DNA of 64,000 bases from Paraliobacillus zengyii (GTDB taxonomy: Bacteria; Bacillota; Bacilli; Bacillales; Amphibacillaceae): NCBI RefSeq assembly GCF_003268595.1, contig NZ_CP029797.1:2873501-2937500 (forward strand), read 5' to 3'. The notes under the pieces were generated by a model, which made no database searches, had not been told where the DNA came from, and saw only the letters and a program-made list of their open reading frames with translations. Shown here one piece after another: positions 43,187-53,229 of the stretch; the stretch's first letter is position 1, and the number at the start of each line of letters is the position of its first letter. A program made the position numbers and the translations under genes.

Positions 43187-43224
43187 AACAGATGAAGGTC
43201 TCTGTAGGAGTAGCTTCATCTGTT
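43187..43224 (-). terminator. Terminator of DinG-like helicase gene
   Basis: 11-bp stem AACAGATGAAG/CTTCATCTGTT with a 16-base loop and seven T on the minus strand. Confidence 0.88.
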
Positions 43225-43230
43225 TGCTTT

Positions 43231-45165
43231 TTAAATCCACTGTATAGTAACTGGTAATAATTTTTCAATTGCTTGAAGGTCTGTCAGTTTTTGTTCTTCT
43301 GTCATTAGTATTCGGATAATCCCTTCATCATCACTCGTTCTAATTAAACGGCCAATTCCTTGTCTAATACGCAACATCATATAAGGATAATCTACTTCAT
43401 TTAATGAATCTGAAGCATGATTTCGTTTCGCTTGAAAGACAGGATCCTGTGGTGGAAATGGTAAAGAAGCAATAATAACTTGGTTTAAAGCTTCTCCAGG
43501 AACATCTAAACCTTCCCAAAGGTTGTAAGAACATAAAACAGAAGCAATGTCTGTTTGAAAATACTTAACTGATTCACTTATTTCTCGATCACCTTCATAA
43601 ATAATTGGAAAGTCAAATGACTTTTCTTCTGCCCATTCACGAAATTGATTCATTTCAAAGAGAGAAGAGAAAAGCACTAACGATTGTCCATTGTTTTTAA
43701 TTAGGCCTTCACCTAGTGTTGTCCACTTTTCTTCCAAGTTTATTTCTGAGACAATGTGACCCTTAATCTCCATTTTCTTTTCATAATCAAATGGTGAGTC
43801 AACCGTAAAGGATTCAAATGCTTTAATTCCTAAACTCTTAGCGATATAAGAAAAATCACCTGCTTGCGCTAACGTCGCTGATGAGAACACAAATGGTATC
43901 TTTTGCGAGAATACATCCTCACCTAAAATGTCTTCGACTAATCGTGGCATGATAACAAATGAAGTATCAGAATCACTTTCTTCTAACCAAAATATCCCTT
44001 GATCATCCTTTAATAAAATCGATAAACCATAAGAATAAAACTCCAAATATTCTTCAATGATCTTTACGTGATACGGATCAATTGTAAATAACTCGGAATC
44101 AAATACTAGTTGCTCAAGTAATTGTGCTACTTTATCATCTAAAGTTTTGATTAGTTTTAACATTTCAGTTGATAATGGTACTTCTTTTCGATTCGATCCT
44201 TTTACCATTTTTGCTGATGCACTAAGAGATTGGAACCATTCGTCATTTAACGTGATAATGTCCTCTACTAAATAAAGTGATTCTTCCCGAACATCTTGAC
44301 TCATATAGCCTGTCAATATTGACTGTAATGTCTCCGCGTGGAAACGATACGTCAAACCTTTTTGTGCGGCGAATTCCAGTAAATGTCCTTCGTCAAAGAC
44401 AACACAACTAGCCTCTGGAAGTAATGGCATCTGCTCTTCTCGTTTACGAGATTCTTTCGTCCAAATGTGTTCCATATAAAAGTCATGGGAACAGATAATT
44501 AAGTCTGTTGCGTGTCGATAATAATCCCGATTTAAAGTTTGTCCACTACGATGACGCCATTCACATGTAGAACATTGTTGAATTGGATCCCATGCAATTT
44601 CTTTCCATTTCTCGTTTGACACCCACGGATACTCTTTACGATCTCCATACCTTTCAAAGGACTGCATAGAAGAGCCTTGCTCAAATACAAAATCCGGAAT
44701 ATCCTCATGCACTTTTAAGATATCTTCATCATCGGTTTCATTCGCTAAAGGATCTAACTTTCTCATACAGACATATTGTTCACGTGCTTTAGCCAAACGA
44801 ACATCAACAGTTAAATCTAAAGCCTTTTCAAGTTTTTCAATATCGCCATTTTTTTTCACTAATTGCTCAATTAATGTTTCATCTGCACAAGAAATAATTG
44901 CTGGCTTTCTCATATATCTTGCGTAACAAATTGCATATAGTAAATAAACAAATGTTTTACCTGTCCCTACACCTGCTTCAGCAAAAACCGTGCTTTTATT
45001 TTTAAATGTATTTTCAATTTGATAAGCCATATAAATTTGTTCGTCACGAAGTTCATATCCTTGCTCAGGTAATATATCATAAAATACATCCCCGATATAA
45101 TCGCCTAATCGATCAAAGAAGTTTTCTTCTTTAGAAATTGTGAATGGAAGTGATTGCTGTTTCAA
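43231..45165 (-). CDS. DinG/Rad3-type ATP-dependent helicase (YpvA-like)
   Basis: A 644-residue XPD-family superfamily-2 helicase without an exonuclease domain. Walker A in FAEAGVGTGKTFVYLLYAIC, Walker B CVVFDEGHLLEFAA, motif III SSATLAQAG, motif VI RIRQGIGRLIRTSDDEG. Four Cys (VCMRK, CSTCEW and others, about 105-210) fit the Fe-S cluster of the family. It probably unwinds damaged or structured DNA. Single gene with its own terminator; the B. subtilis counterpart would be YpvA. Confidence 0.88.
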   Translation of the reverse strand: MKQQSLPFTISKEENFFDRLGDYIGDVFYDILPEQGYELRDEQIYMAYQIENTFKNKSTVFAEAGVGTGKTFVYLLYAICYARYMRKPAIISCADETLIEQLVKKNGDIEKLEKALDLTVDVRLAKAREQYVCMRKLDPLANETDDEDILKVHEDIPDFVFEQGSSMQSFERYGDRKEYPWVSNEKWKEIAWDPIQQCSTCEWRHRSGQTLNRDYYRHATDLIICSHDFYMEHIWTKESRKREEQMPLLPEASCVVFDEGHLLEFAAQKGLTYRFHAETLQSILTGYMSQDVREESLYLVEDIITLNDEWFQSLSASAKMVKGSNRKEVPLSTEMLKLIKTLDDKVAQLLEQLVFDSELFTIDPYHVKIIEEYLEFYSYGLSILLKDDQGIFWLEESDSDTSFVIMPRLVEDILGEDVFSQKIPFVFSSATLAQAGDFSYIAKSLGIKAFESFTVDSPFDYEKKMEIKGHIVSEINLEEKWTTLGEGLIKNNGQSLVLFSSLFEMNQFREWAEEKSFDFPIIYEGDREISESVKYFQTDIASVLCSYNLWEGLDVPGEALNQVIIASLPFPPQDPVFQAKRNHASDSLNEVDYPYMMLRIRQGIGRLIRTSDDEGIIRILMTEEQKLTDLQAIEKLLPVTIQWI

Positions 45166-45275
45166 TTATATTTCTCCTTTATACATAATACATACTATAG
45201 TTTGCACAGTATTCTTAATAATAACAGATAATGCACAGACTTGCGCTCCTTTTTAACTAATTGCAGTTAAAAATT

Positions 45276-45326
45276 AAAAAAGCTACCCTAAAGAGTCGAA
45301 ATTCAACCTTTCAGGGTAGCTTTTTT
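45276..45326 (-). terminator. Terminator of dbpA
   Basis: 14-bp stem AAAAAAGCTACCCT/AGGGTAGCTTTTTT with a 23-base loop, T run on both strands. Confidence 0.88.
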
Positions 45327-45384
45327 AATTACCACTATTCATTTTATTACTGTCTTTCGAAATTAAAATTTTTTTATTATATTA

Positions 45385-46827
45385 CTATTTATTTGCTTCG
45401 TGTACTTTTAATTGCTTTCCTTTTATAGTAGTATGCCTCATTTCTTTTAACACAAGAGGTCCTTTACCATTTAAGATTTCTACGTAAGATAATGTTTGTT
45501 CAATCGTTATGATCCCAATGTCATCAGCAGTTACACCGTCAATCTTAGCTATCGTCCCTACAAAATCTACTGCCCTTATTTTCTTTTTCTTTCCACCATT
45601 AAAATAAAGCTTCATGATATGTTTATTAAGTTTTTCGCTTTTATCTGTTTTTAACTTCGGTTTTGTTTCAATTTTACGCTTAAAAGCAGTTCTTAACTTA
45701 TCAACCTCTGCTGTCAAAGGTGCTTCAACTCTTGTAATCGGAGTATGAGTATATGCTTCGATTTCGATTAAAAACTTCTCTTCATACAACGTCATAAATG
45801 TGATGGCTTTGCCCGTTTTACCAGCTCGTCCTGTCCGTCCAATCCGATGAACATAACTTTCTTTTTCTAAAGGCATATCATAATTAACAACGAGAGAAAC
45901 GTTCTCAACATCAATCCCTCTAGCAGCTACATCAGTAGCCACTAAATAACGAAACTCGCCTCGCTTAAATGCCTTCATTACAGCAAAACGGTCATCCTGA
46001 TCAAGTCCACCATGAAGTTTATCACATGGATAATCAAGATTTTGAAGTTGTTTCGTTACAAATTCAACTTGCTCTTGTGTTCGACAAAATACAAGACAAC
46101 TGTCTGGATTTTCAACAATTGTGATATCCTGTAAGCGTGCTAGTTTTTCTTCATTCGTTACTTCTATTACCTGTTGTGTAATTCGATCAGCTACATTACC
46201 CTTTGCTTTAATTTCAATTTGTGTTGGTTCATTCATGTATTTATAACAAAGTCTTTCTACATCTTCTGGCAATGTTGCTGAGAATACACTCGTCACTCGT
46301 TTTTTAGGAAGTGTTTCAATAATCGCAGCTACTTGTTCGATAAAACCCATATTTAACATTTCATCCGCTTCATCAATGATTAAATAGTTTACTTGGTCAA
46401 CTATCATGGTTCCTTTATCAATATGATCCAGGACACGTCCAGGTGTACCAACTACCACATGCGATTTTTGCTTCAATTCCGTTTTTTGCTTATCAAAAGG
46501 CTGCTTACCATAAACGGCTGTTGCTTTAATTCGTTTGAATCGCCCTATATTTGTGATGTCCTCTTTCACTTGTTGAGCAAGTTCACGAGTAGGTGTCAAA
46601 ACCAATGCTTGTGGTTTATTCTCAAGCCAGTCAACTTTCTCACAAAGCGGAATTGCAAATGACGCCGTTTTTCCACTACCTGTTTGAGACTTAACAACAA
46701 GATCCTTATTTTCTAGCGCAGTTGGAATAACTTTTTGTTGTACTTCTGTTGGTGTATCGTAATGTAAATCTGTAAGTGCACGAAGAATTTCATCACTTAA
46801 ATTATAGTCATTAAAAGATATAGTCAT
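45385..46827 (-). CDS. dbpA: DEAD-box RNA helicase DbpA
   Basis: A 480-residue helicase acting on 23S rRNA in 50S subunit assembly. Q motif and motif I ([28 protein letters not shown]), [38 protein letters not shown], and a C-terminal DbpA RNA-binding domain (about 405-478, [20 protein letters not shown]) that binds hairpin 92. This C-terminal domain marks DbpA/YxiN rather than CshA. ATG start; the leader gap upstream is shared with the divergent nuclease gene. Confidence 0.95.
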   Translation of the reverse strand: MTISFNDYNLSDEILRALTDLHYDTPTEVQQKVIPTALENKDLVVKSQTGSGKTASFAIPLCEKVDWLENKPQALVLTPTRELAQQVKEDITNIGRFKRIKATAVYGKQPFDKQKTELKQKSHVVVGTPGRVLDHIDKGTMIVDQVNYLIIDEADEMLNMGFIEQVAAIIETLPKKRVTSVFSATLPEDVERLCYKYMNEPTQIEIKAKGNVADRITQQVIEVTNEEKLARLQDITIVENPDSCLVFCRTQEQVEFVTKQLQNLDYPCDKLHGGLDQDDRFAVMKAFKRGEFRYLVATDVAARGIDVENVSLVVNYDMPLEKESYVHRIGRTGRAGKTGKAITFMTLYEEKFLIEIEAYTHTPITRVEAPLTAEVDKLRTAFKRKIETKPKLKTDKSEKLNKHIMKLYFNGGKKKKIRAVDFVGTIAKIDGVTADDIGIITIEQTLSYVEILNGKGPLVLKEMRHTTIKGKQLKVHEANK

Positions 46828-47184
46828 CGGGTTACTCCAATCATTTTTTGCTTTCTTCTCTCACTCTATTGTGAAAAGATTCTATTTACAAGCTTTTTCT
46901 CTACTTTACCCAAAACAACTACGAGAATCCACTCCATTATTGTCTATAGCATATAATTTCAGTCACAAAAACGACTAGACATTTTAATCCGAATTTTTTT
47001 GTTAAATTTATAATATCTCAATAATTATCGATTCTCTATCCACGTTTAACAACAGTACTTTCCATTTTTTCATTATATTTTAATCTATAAACTTCCATTT
47101 TGACAAGTTGTTTTTGTGATTAAATTATCTGATAATAATGGAAAGTTAGATGAAATATATTATAATATAGAGGAGTAAACTACA
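46828..47184. other. Divergent regulatory gap, dbpA/Rpn nuclease gene
   Basis: About 360 AT-rich bases with no open frame. On the plus strand TTGACA (47100-47105), a 17-base spacer and AATTAT (47123-47128) could drive the nuclease gene. Another TATAAT at 47161 is too close to the start to serve a usual leader. No hairpin or riboswitch is recognised. Confidence 0.4.
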
Positions 47185-48192
47185 TTGGATTCTCGTAAAA
47201 ATCAACATGATGTAGGCTATAAATACTTACTATCAACTAAACGATTTTTTTTGCAATTAATTGCATCATTTGTCAGTCGTGATTGGGTAACTGATATGAA
47301 GGAAGTTGACATCGAACGTATTGACAAATCTTATATTTCACAAGATTTCCAACAAAAAGAAGCCGATATTGTCTACAAATTAAAACACAGGAAAAATCAA
47401 GATGTTATTTTTTACGTATTACTTGAATTACAATCAACCCTTGATCAACAGATGCCGTATCGTCTCTTAGTTTATATGAATGAAATTTGGCGAGATATCC
47501 TGAAGAATGAACACCAATCTAAATTAAAAAAGGCTTTTAAACTACCAGTTATTATTCCAATTGTCTTATATAATGGTAAGAATAACTGGACTGCACCAAC
47601 AGAATTTAAAGAAAAATTGGATCAGGCTCATTTATTTCAAGATGAAGTGTTAAACTTTAAATATATTTTACTTGATATTAATCGTTACCAAAAAAAGGAT
47701 TTACTACAACTCTCCAATTTGATCAGTACTATTTTTATTTTCGATCAGCATATAACGAATAATGAAGAGATCTATACACGGTTAAGGGAAACCATGCATA
47801 TTTTAAAAAAACTAGATGTAGAAGAATTTAATCATTTTAAAAATTGGTTAGAAAAGATCTTTATTAATAGGTTACCCCTTAGCTATCATACTCAAATTCA
47901 TACGATTATTTCAAAAGCAAACCATCAGGAGGTGGATAAAATGATATCAAATTTTGAGGAAGGTTTAAAACGTTTTATTGAAGAGTCTCAACAAAAAGCG
48001 ATAGCAAAGGGACTACAAGAAGGATTGGAAAAAGGGCTGGAACAAGGACTGGAACAAGGGCTAGGCAGGGGACAAAAACAAAAAGCAATTGAAATTGCAA
48101 AAGCATTAGTAAACAAGAAAATGGCCACGCATGATATAGCTGATGTGACTGGGTTGTCTATCAAAGAAGTGGAGAAACTAGATAGAGAATAA
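47185..48192 (+). CDS. Rpn family nuclease / PD-(D/E)XK transposase-like protein
   Basis: A 335-residue protein of the transposase_31/Rpn group. The nuclease core is in the N-terminal third: Asp in KEADIVYKLKHRKN and the LLELQS motif (E-x-Q in place of E-x-K), then MPYRLLVYMNEIW. Relatives (RpnA-E) promote RecA-independent recombination and can act in phage defence. The C-terminus has a low-complexity run GLEKGLEQGLEQGLGRG and a small helical domain. Start TTG with AGAGGAG. No associated genes or inverted repeats, so mobility is not shown. Confidence 0.85.
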   Translation: MDSRKNQHDVGYKYLLSTKRFFLQLIASFVSRDWVTDMKEVDIERIDKSYISQDFQQKEADIVYKLKHRKNQDVIFYVLLELQSTLDQQMPYRLLVYMNEIWRDILKNEHQSKLKKAFKLPVIIPIVLYNGKNNWTAPTEFKEKLDQAHLFQDEVLNFKYILLDINRYQKKDLLQLSNLISTIFIFDQHITNNEEIYTRLRETMHILKKLDVEEFNHFKNWLEKIFINRLPLSYHTQIHTIISKANHQEVDKMISNFEEGLKRFIEESQQKAIAKGLQEGLEKGLEQGLEQGLGRGQKQKAIEIAKALVNKKMATHDIADVTGLSIKEVEKLDRE

Positions 48193-48230
48193 GGTTGTTT
48201 ACTACTAAAAGTTCCATTTTATTCTCTAGT

Positions 48231-49646
48231 CTAGTGCATAAAATACCACATTACTTGTATATATCCCTGTACTAAAATGTAAAATGCTATAGCATAACTC
48301 CAATTAAATATAATTCCATTCTTAACAATACTTAATTTATTGGTTGAACTCAAAATAATAACGGGTAATACGACAGGTGACAATATAACCGAGATGACAC
48401 TACCAGATGTCATTGCTAAGACAACTAATTCAGCAGGATAAACCAAGTTAACATTTTCTAATATCCCAGCAACTAAAACAATGACTGTTAATGGGCCTAG
48501 TCCTAAAAAGCCTAGTATGATTGCCATGAATGGGACTATCGTTAAAAAATTAACAAATGGTATTGTTTCTTCTACATAAAACAATCCATCAATCAAGTAA
48601 TTACCAACCCCAGAATTATTCACCGCATAAATTAACATTCCAGCAGCTAACAGTAAACTAAATTGTTGTGATTTCTGACCAACATCTTTTTTAATGTACG
48701 TCTTCATTTCAGCGAAAAATCTTTTGGGGCGTTTTTTTAAGATGAAATAGCCAAATGTCCAAACAACAATAATTGGTGGAATAATTGCTAGTAATCCCCA
48801 TCCCATTATGATATGAATAATAAAAATTGTGCTAAACAACGAAAGAAACAAAACTGCAAATTCTATCACTAAACGCTTTGCATATTTTGCATCCAGTGCA
48901 TGTGCCAAACGGCCTGTCATTTCTTCTTGTATTCCTAAAGTGAAATCCACCTGATAGCTTTTCTCTTTAAATGAAAGAAAAAGAACAGATAAAAAAATCC
49001 CTCCAAGAGATATAAGAAATCCCTGAATAATTGTCCATCCTAGTGACGCATCTAAATGATCCACTGCAAACGCAAAACTCGGTATGCTGATGACCCAAAG
49101 TGTTGTTAATGCAAACGAACGTAACAATGCAGTACCTTTAAAATATTCCCATGCTTCACTCGTCTTATCTTTTAGAAAATCATTGATAAATTGATACATC
49201 ATTGGAATAGCACCAAATAACAAAAAATAAGAAATAACTTGATTAACGATCATTATACCAAAGTAGAATTTTTTGCTTGTGTTAAGTGAGCGCTGTGCAA
49301 CTTGCATAATCGCATCAATATAACGTTCCTCACGTAATATCCAACTTATAATCGGAACAATTAAAAGAAGTGTAATTAAATTAGACATTTCACTAACACC
49401 ATAAAGTAATAGGGAAGCAAACGAATTCATCGTAAACAACTGAATACTTAAAGCAATAAAAAAAAGAAAAAGTGGTACAGCAAGCGCTCTAATTGACAAG
49501 ATTGCTAGAGAAAAAATTAGAATTACAACTCCTGTAATCCCTAAAATAATACTGCCTATTTCAGTTGCATTTATATATGTAACGTAATGCATCACCGCAT
49601 AAATAATAATAGCTATTGTAAAACCGATTGAAGCAAATTGGCGCAT
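48231..49646 (-). CDS. Multispanning membrane protein, possible transporter
   Basis: A 471-residue protein with about 12 hydrophobic helices and short loops, interrupted by a soluble loop near 225-255 (SFKEKSYQVDFTLGIQEEMT). The end contains GFLGLGPLTVIVLVAGILEN and AMTSGSVISVILSPVVLPVI, which recall the pore segments of ion-transporter superfamily members such as DctM or CitM types, but I recognise no specific family. Short of genes beside it, no substrate can be proposed. ATG preceded by GGGAGTTTTTGAG. Confidence 0.6.
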   Translation of the reverse strand: MRQFASIGFTIAIIIYAVMHYVTYINATEIGSIILGITGVVILIFSLAILSIRALAVPLFLFFIALSIQLFTMNSFASLLLYGVSEMSNLITLLLIVPIISWILREERYIDAIMQVAQRSLNTSKKFYFGIMIVNQVISYFLLFGAIPMMYQFINDFLKDKTSEAWEYFKGTALLRSFALTTLWVISIPSFAFAVDHLDASLGWTIIQGFLISLGGIFLSVLFLSFKEKSYQVDFTLGIQEEMTGRLAHALDAKYAKRLVIEFAVLFLSLFSTIFIIHIIMGWGLLAIIPPIIVVWTFGYFILKKRPKRFFAEMKTYIKKDVGQKSQQFSLLLAAGMLIYAVNNSGVGNYLIDGLFYVEETIPFVNFLTIVPFMAIILGFLGLGPLTVIVLVAGILENVNLVYPAELVVLAMTSGSVISVILSPVVLPVIILSSTNKLSIVKNGIIFNWSYAIAFYILVQGYIQVMWYFMH

Positions 49647-50234
49647 CTCAAAAACTCCCTGTTTCTTATATGTAAATATACATAATCGCTTCTAATTACA
49701 TAATACTTATTAAACATTATATTTCTATGTGCAGTTTTCAATCTGAACTTATTGATTGAATATTTTATATCTCATCTTGTTTAACTCTATCTATGTTACA
49801 TTTTTCAATTACACCTTCTAATTTCTATTCGTTATTTTAACATAATTCTTTCTACATTCCCTAAATATATTTTGTAATCTTTTTTATATGCTACTTCATA
49901 TTGATTCGCAACATACATGGTATCATGACGTCATCAACTTTACTGTGATTGGTAAGTTATGAAGGGCTTACACTTCTTTTGTGACTGATTTTAATACTTT
50001 ATATAATCTGATCTAGTTGCATTTGTTATTTTAATATGTAATAAAGTTACTGAGAAGTATAGTGTTAAGTAGAAATTGAATATATCTTTTATACTTGCTA
50101 GATAAATATAACTTCTACCACTAAAACCATCCGCCAGTAGGTATTTGTTTAGATTTACTTATATGGATGTTTCACATATATATAATTTGTATTGCAACTA
50201 TTATACTCCTTTCGACAATTTATTGGGAATTGTC
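49647..50234. other. Long AT-rich intergenic region
   Basis: About 590 bases without an open frame, repeat or recognised RNA. A small hairpin GACAATT/AATTGTC at 50214-50234 lies just before the next promoter. Confidence 0.5.
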
Positions 50235-50263
50235 TTGTGTTATTCTATCAAGAAAAATATAAT
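50235..50263 (+). promoter_or_regulatory. Sigma-A promoter of small membrane protein gene
   Basis: TTGTGT (50235-50240), 17-base spacer, TATAAT (50258-50263), 57 bases before the start codon. The hairpin GACAATT/AATTGTC ending at 50234 abuts the -35. Confidence 0.75.
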
Positions 50264-50319
50264 AAATGTAATGTAATCTTATGTTTGCATATACATAATA
50301 AATTTCGGGGGTGAATATA

Positions 50320-50547
50320 TTGAAAAATGCAGGTTTAGCAGCGGTTTTATCCTTTTTTGTAGCTGGATTAGGCCAAATCTATAATGGGCAAATTGGAAAA
50401 GGTGTCGGTTTTATTGTTGCGTACTTTATTTCTGGTTTACTTATGTTTGTCATTATAGGATTTATAACAACTCCTATACTTTGGATATGGGGAATGGTAG
50501 ATGCCTATAAAGTTGCAACACGTAAAAATGAACAACATAGTAGATAA
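50320..50547 (+). CDS. Small TM2-like membrane protein (75 aa)
   Basis: Two membrane helices with a short loop: AAVLSFFVAGLGQIYNGQIG, KGVGFIVAYFISGLLMFVII, then PILWIWGMVDAYKVATRKNE. The GLGQIYNGQIGKG and MVDAYK features are those of TM2/YozV-type small proteins. Function unknown. Start is taken as TTG at 50320, because GGGGGTGA sits 6 bases upstream; the in-frame GTG at 50311 is inside that site. Confidence 0.8.
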   Translation: MKNAGLAAVLSFFVAGLGQIYNGQIGKGVGFIVAYFISGLLMFVIIGFITTPILWIWGMVDAYKVATRKNEQHSR

Positions 50548-50595
50548 CAAAATTTATATTGAGCACTTATAAGCATATATTTAAAGTAATACAAC

Positions 50596-50629
50596 AAAAA
50601 ATGAGTAGATCCTTGGATCCACTCATTTT
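50596..50629. terminator. Bidirectional terminator, TM2-like gene/epimerase gene
   Basis: Hairpin AAATGAGTAGATCC/GGATCCACTCATTT (one mismatch) with A and T runs outside, between convergent genes. Confidence 0.85.
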
Positions 50630-50630
50630 T

Positions 50631-51488
50631 TTATATCACTTGGAACGATACCCACGTATCCAACGACTTAGTTGGTTCTATCATAATAAGTTCCTTTTTA
50701 CGATTGAGTTCTCCTGTTTTAGCTGTCCAAGGCTCAATACAAATGAAGTCTTTATCTTTTTCAGTCCATAGAACCGTATATCGAAATTCAGTTGCCGTTT
50801 CCATATGTAAAGCTGTTTCTTCTATTTGAGCATCTAATTGGTGATGCTTATTCTCTAGGACAATAGCTTCTTTTAGACCTTCCATATCAATTTTCTCAGA
50901 GAATTTTTTTGTTATATCATCATTATAATCATAATAAGTCGTTGCATCTGTTTTCAATGATAGCTTCTTTGACTTCGTTTTAAAGTAAGGATGCAATCCG
51001 GGGTAAATAGGCATATCCTTTTTACCTAAGTTACGGTAAGTCTGGTGAATAAATAATTGATCTTGCTTTAATGTATATGTGAAAATCACTTCGAAATCGA
51101 AAGGAAAAACATCTTTCGTTCCAATACTACTTTCAAATAAAATAGAAATCGAAGCCTGTTCTTCATCATAGGTTGTTTCGATTACTTCCCATGGATGAAT
51201 TCGTGCAAGACCATGGTTTGGCATCTCATATGATGTACCTTGCCAATCATACTTTCCTGATTCAAGTTGACCAGAAATTGGAAATAAGATTGGAATACCA
51301 CCTCTTATATTTTGCTTTCTATCATACAATGTCTCTTTATTTAGATATAAATTTTCTTTACCATCAACACCATAACCTATAATAATACCGCCACGCTCTG
51401 GACAAACCGTTATCCAAGATGTATCATCTACATTGCTTATTCGGTACATTGTAAATGATTGTTCTTCATATGTTTCAATTTTATACAT
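50631..51488 (-). CDS. Aldose 1-epimerase family protein
   Basis: A 285-residue galactose-mutarotase-fold enzyme. Catalytic His residues can be placed in YEMPNHGLARIHPWEVIE and IYPGLHPYFKTKSKKLSLK, with a Glu in the C-terminal WTAKTGELNRK-like segment. It is nearer to the YeaD/glucose-6-phosphate epimerase-like group than to classical GalM; the substrate is unproven. Start ATG at 51488 after AAGGGG; the longer frame to 51509 overlaps that site. Confidence 0.83.
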   Translation of the reverse strand: MYKIETYEEQSFTMYRISNVDDTSWITVCPERGGIIIGYGVDGKENLYLNKETLYDRKQNIRGGIPILFPISGQLESGKYDWQGTSYEMPNHGLARIHPWEVIETTYDEEQASISILFESSIGTKDVFPFDFEVIFTYTLKQDQLFIHQTYRNLGKKDMPIYPGLHPYFKTKSKKLSLKTDATTYYDYNDDITKKFSEKIDMEGLKEAIVLENKHHQLDAQIEETALHMETATEFRYTVLWTEKDKDFICIEPWTAKTGELNRKKELIMIEPTKSLDTWVSFQVI

Positions 51489-51619
51489 ATTAGATAGCCC
51501 CTTAACCATTCAGAATGATTGATATATTTCTCTATATTAAACAACTCTATTATTATACTAAATATTGATACAGAATCCTATGATTTATTTAACACTATTC
51601 AGACTTTTTTTACTAGAAA

Positions 51620-51656
51620 AAAGTGCCAGCCATTTGAAATGACAAGCACTTTCTTT
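51620..51656 (-). terminator. Terminator of CNNM gene
   Basis: Imperfect hairpin with outer AAAGTGC/GCACTTT and inner CATTT/AAATG pairs, followed by T run on the minus strand. Confidence 0.7.
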
Positions 51657-51691
51657 TCCAATATACGATTCATCAACACTTGCGGATAAAC

Positions 51692-53059
51692 TTATTTCTC
51701 TTTTTCAATCATCACATGTACTTGTTCAATTCTTTTTTCTGAAACTTTTTCCACAGTAAATACTACTTTCTTATACTTAACACTAGCCTTTTGTTCTGGA
51801 TCTGGAATATATCCGATTTCTCCAACTAGAAATCCATTTAACGTTTCATAATCATCTACTGGTAATTCAAGACTTAATTGATATTCAATATCGTAGAGAT
51901 GTGTATTGCCTTCTATTATATATTCATGTGAAGAAATCTTTTGGATTTCTGTATTTTCATGATCTGATTCGCCATTTTCACTAGAAATATTACCAACAAT
52001 CTCTTCAATTATATCTTCAATTGTAATCAATCCATCCGTCCCACCGTATTCATCCACAATTATTGCAGCATGAACATTATTTAGTTGCATATCTCTAAAT
52101 ATCGCATCAATTCGTTGTGTTTCCATAACAAAATACGGTTTACGTAAAATGTCTTTCAATCGAAATGATCCATTATCTTTCTCTATAAATTGAATCAAGT
52201 CCTTTGTATGCAGGATACCAATTACATCATCCATATTCTCTTTATAAATAGGAAAGCGCGTATACCTATGTGTATTAACAATTTCAACAATTTCCTTTAA
52301 TGGTGTATCGATAGCTATCGCAATGATTTCTGTTCGATGTGTCATGATGTCAGAAACTTCTTTGTCATTGAATTCAAATATGTTATTAATCATTAATTTC
52401 TCATCTGAGTGAATGGTTCCTCTTTCTCCACCAATATCTACCATCATTCGGATTTCTTCTTCCGTTGCTTCTTCACTCACTGCATTTGGATCAATTCCAA
52501 ATAGTCGTACGATTGTATTGGTAGAGAAGTTTAAAAATTTCACAACAGGTATACTAATTTTAAATAAAAGAGTTAATGGTTTTACCGCCATATAGGAAAC
52601 TGCCTCTGTTTTTTGTAGTGCCAGTTGTTTTGGAACAAGCTCTCCAATAACTAAAGTAAAATAAGAAAGTAAAATGGTAATGAACACGACAGAAATTGTA
52701 TTTAATAATCCCAATGTAATTGGGACACCTAATTCATATAACATTTCTGCAAGTGGCGTTGCAAATGTATCCGCAGCAAATGCACTTGCTAAAAATCCAG
52801 CTAATGTTATCCCAATTTGAATTGTAGCTAGAAATCGGCCTGGTTCAGCCAACAATTTATCGAGTAAAATTGCTTTTTTGTCTCCACGCTCCGCCAATCT
52901 TCTTATTTTATTATCATTTAAAGAAACTAATGCTATTTCCGAGGCTGCAAAAAATGCATTCACCACTATTAATACTGCCAAAATCAACAATGCAATTATC
53001 AACACTAACAACTCCCATGTATGTATATCTAACTTATCTATTCCCTTTATCCTAAACAA
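51692..53059 (-). CDS. CNNM/CorC-HlyC family transporter
   Basis: A 455-residue membrane protein: DUF21/CNNM domain with about four helices (LAVLIVVNAFFAASEIALVS; GRFLATIQIGITLAGFLASA), tandem CBS domains at about 215-345 (DIMTHRTEIIAIAIDTPLKE; EYGGTDGLITIEDIIEEIVG) and a CorC_HlyC C-terminal domain. Relatives export magnesium or sodium. Start placed at TTG (53059), with only a weak site, so the exact start is uncertain. Downstream of metI with a terminator between. Confidence 0.88.
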   Translation of the reverse strand: MFRIKGIDKLDIHTWELLVLIIALLILAVLIVVNAFFAASEIALVSLNDNKIRRLAERGDKKAILLDKLLAEPGRFLATIQIGITLAGFLASAFAADTFATPLAEMLYELGVPITLGLLNTISVVFITILLSYFTLVIGELVPKQLALQKTEAVSYMAVKPLTLLFKISIPVVKFLNFSTNTIVRLFGIDPNAVSEEATEEEIRMMVDIGGERGTIHSDEKLMINNIFEFNDKEVSDIMTHRTEIIAIAIDTPLKEIVEIVNTHRYTRFPIYKENMDDVIGILHTKDLIQFIEKDNGSFRLKDILRKPYFVMETQRIDAIFRDMQLNNVHAAIIVDEYGGTDGLITIEDIIEEIVGNISSENGESDHENTEIQKISSHEYIIEGNTHLYDIEYQLSLELPVDDYETLNGFLVGEIGYIPDPEQKASVKYKKVVFTVEKVSEKRIEQVHVMIEKEK

Positions 53060-53093
53060 TTACTACATCTAAACAACAATTTCTCAAAAAAAA

Positions 53094-53113
53094 GAGTGGT
53101 ATTATTACCACCC
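53094..53113 (-). terminator. Terminator of metI
   Basis: GTGGTA/TACCAC stem with loop TTAT, extended by further pairs, and a run of eight T on the minus strand (53085-53093). Confidence 0.75.
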
Positions 53114-53229
53114 TTTACGTTTACATATATTATACATTATCTTTGGTCTAGCCCAAAACTTCATTTACGATGGATAAATTTAAGACTCTCAAATCGAGCC
53201 TCGCCTAATTTAACGAAAATAACATTCAC

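Noticed and set aside
42957..43268. 103-codon open frame on the minus strand
   Set aside because: Made of repeat C2 and the helicase terminator; no family features.
47185..48192. Possible insertion sequence because of the transposase-like annotation of this family
   Set aside because: No terminal inverted repeats or target duplication seen; the family acts as a nuclease.
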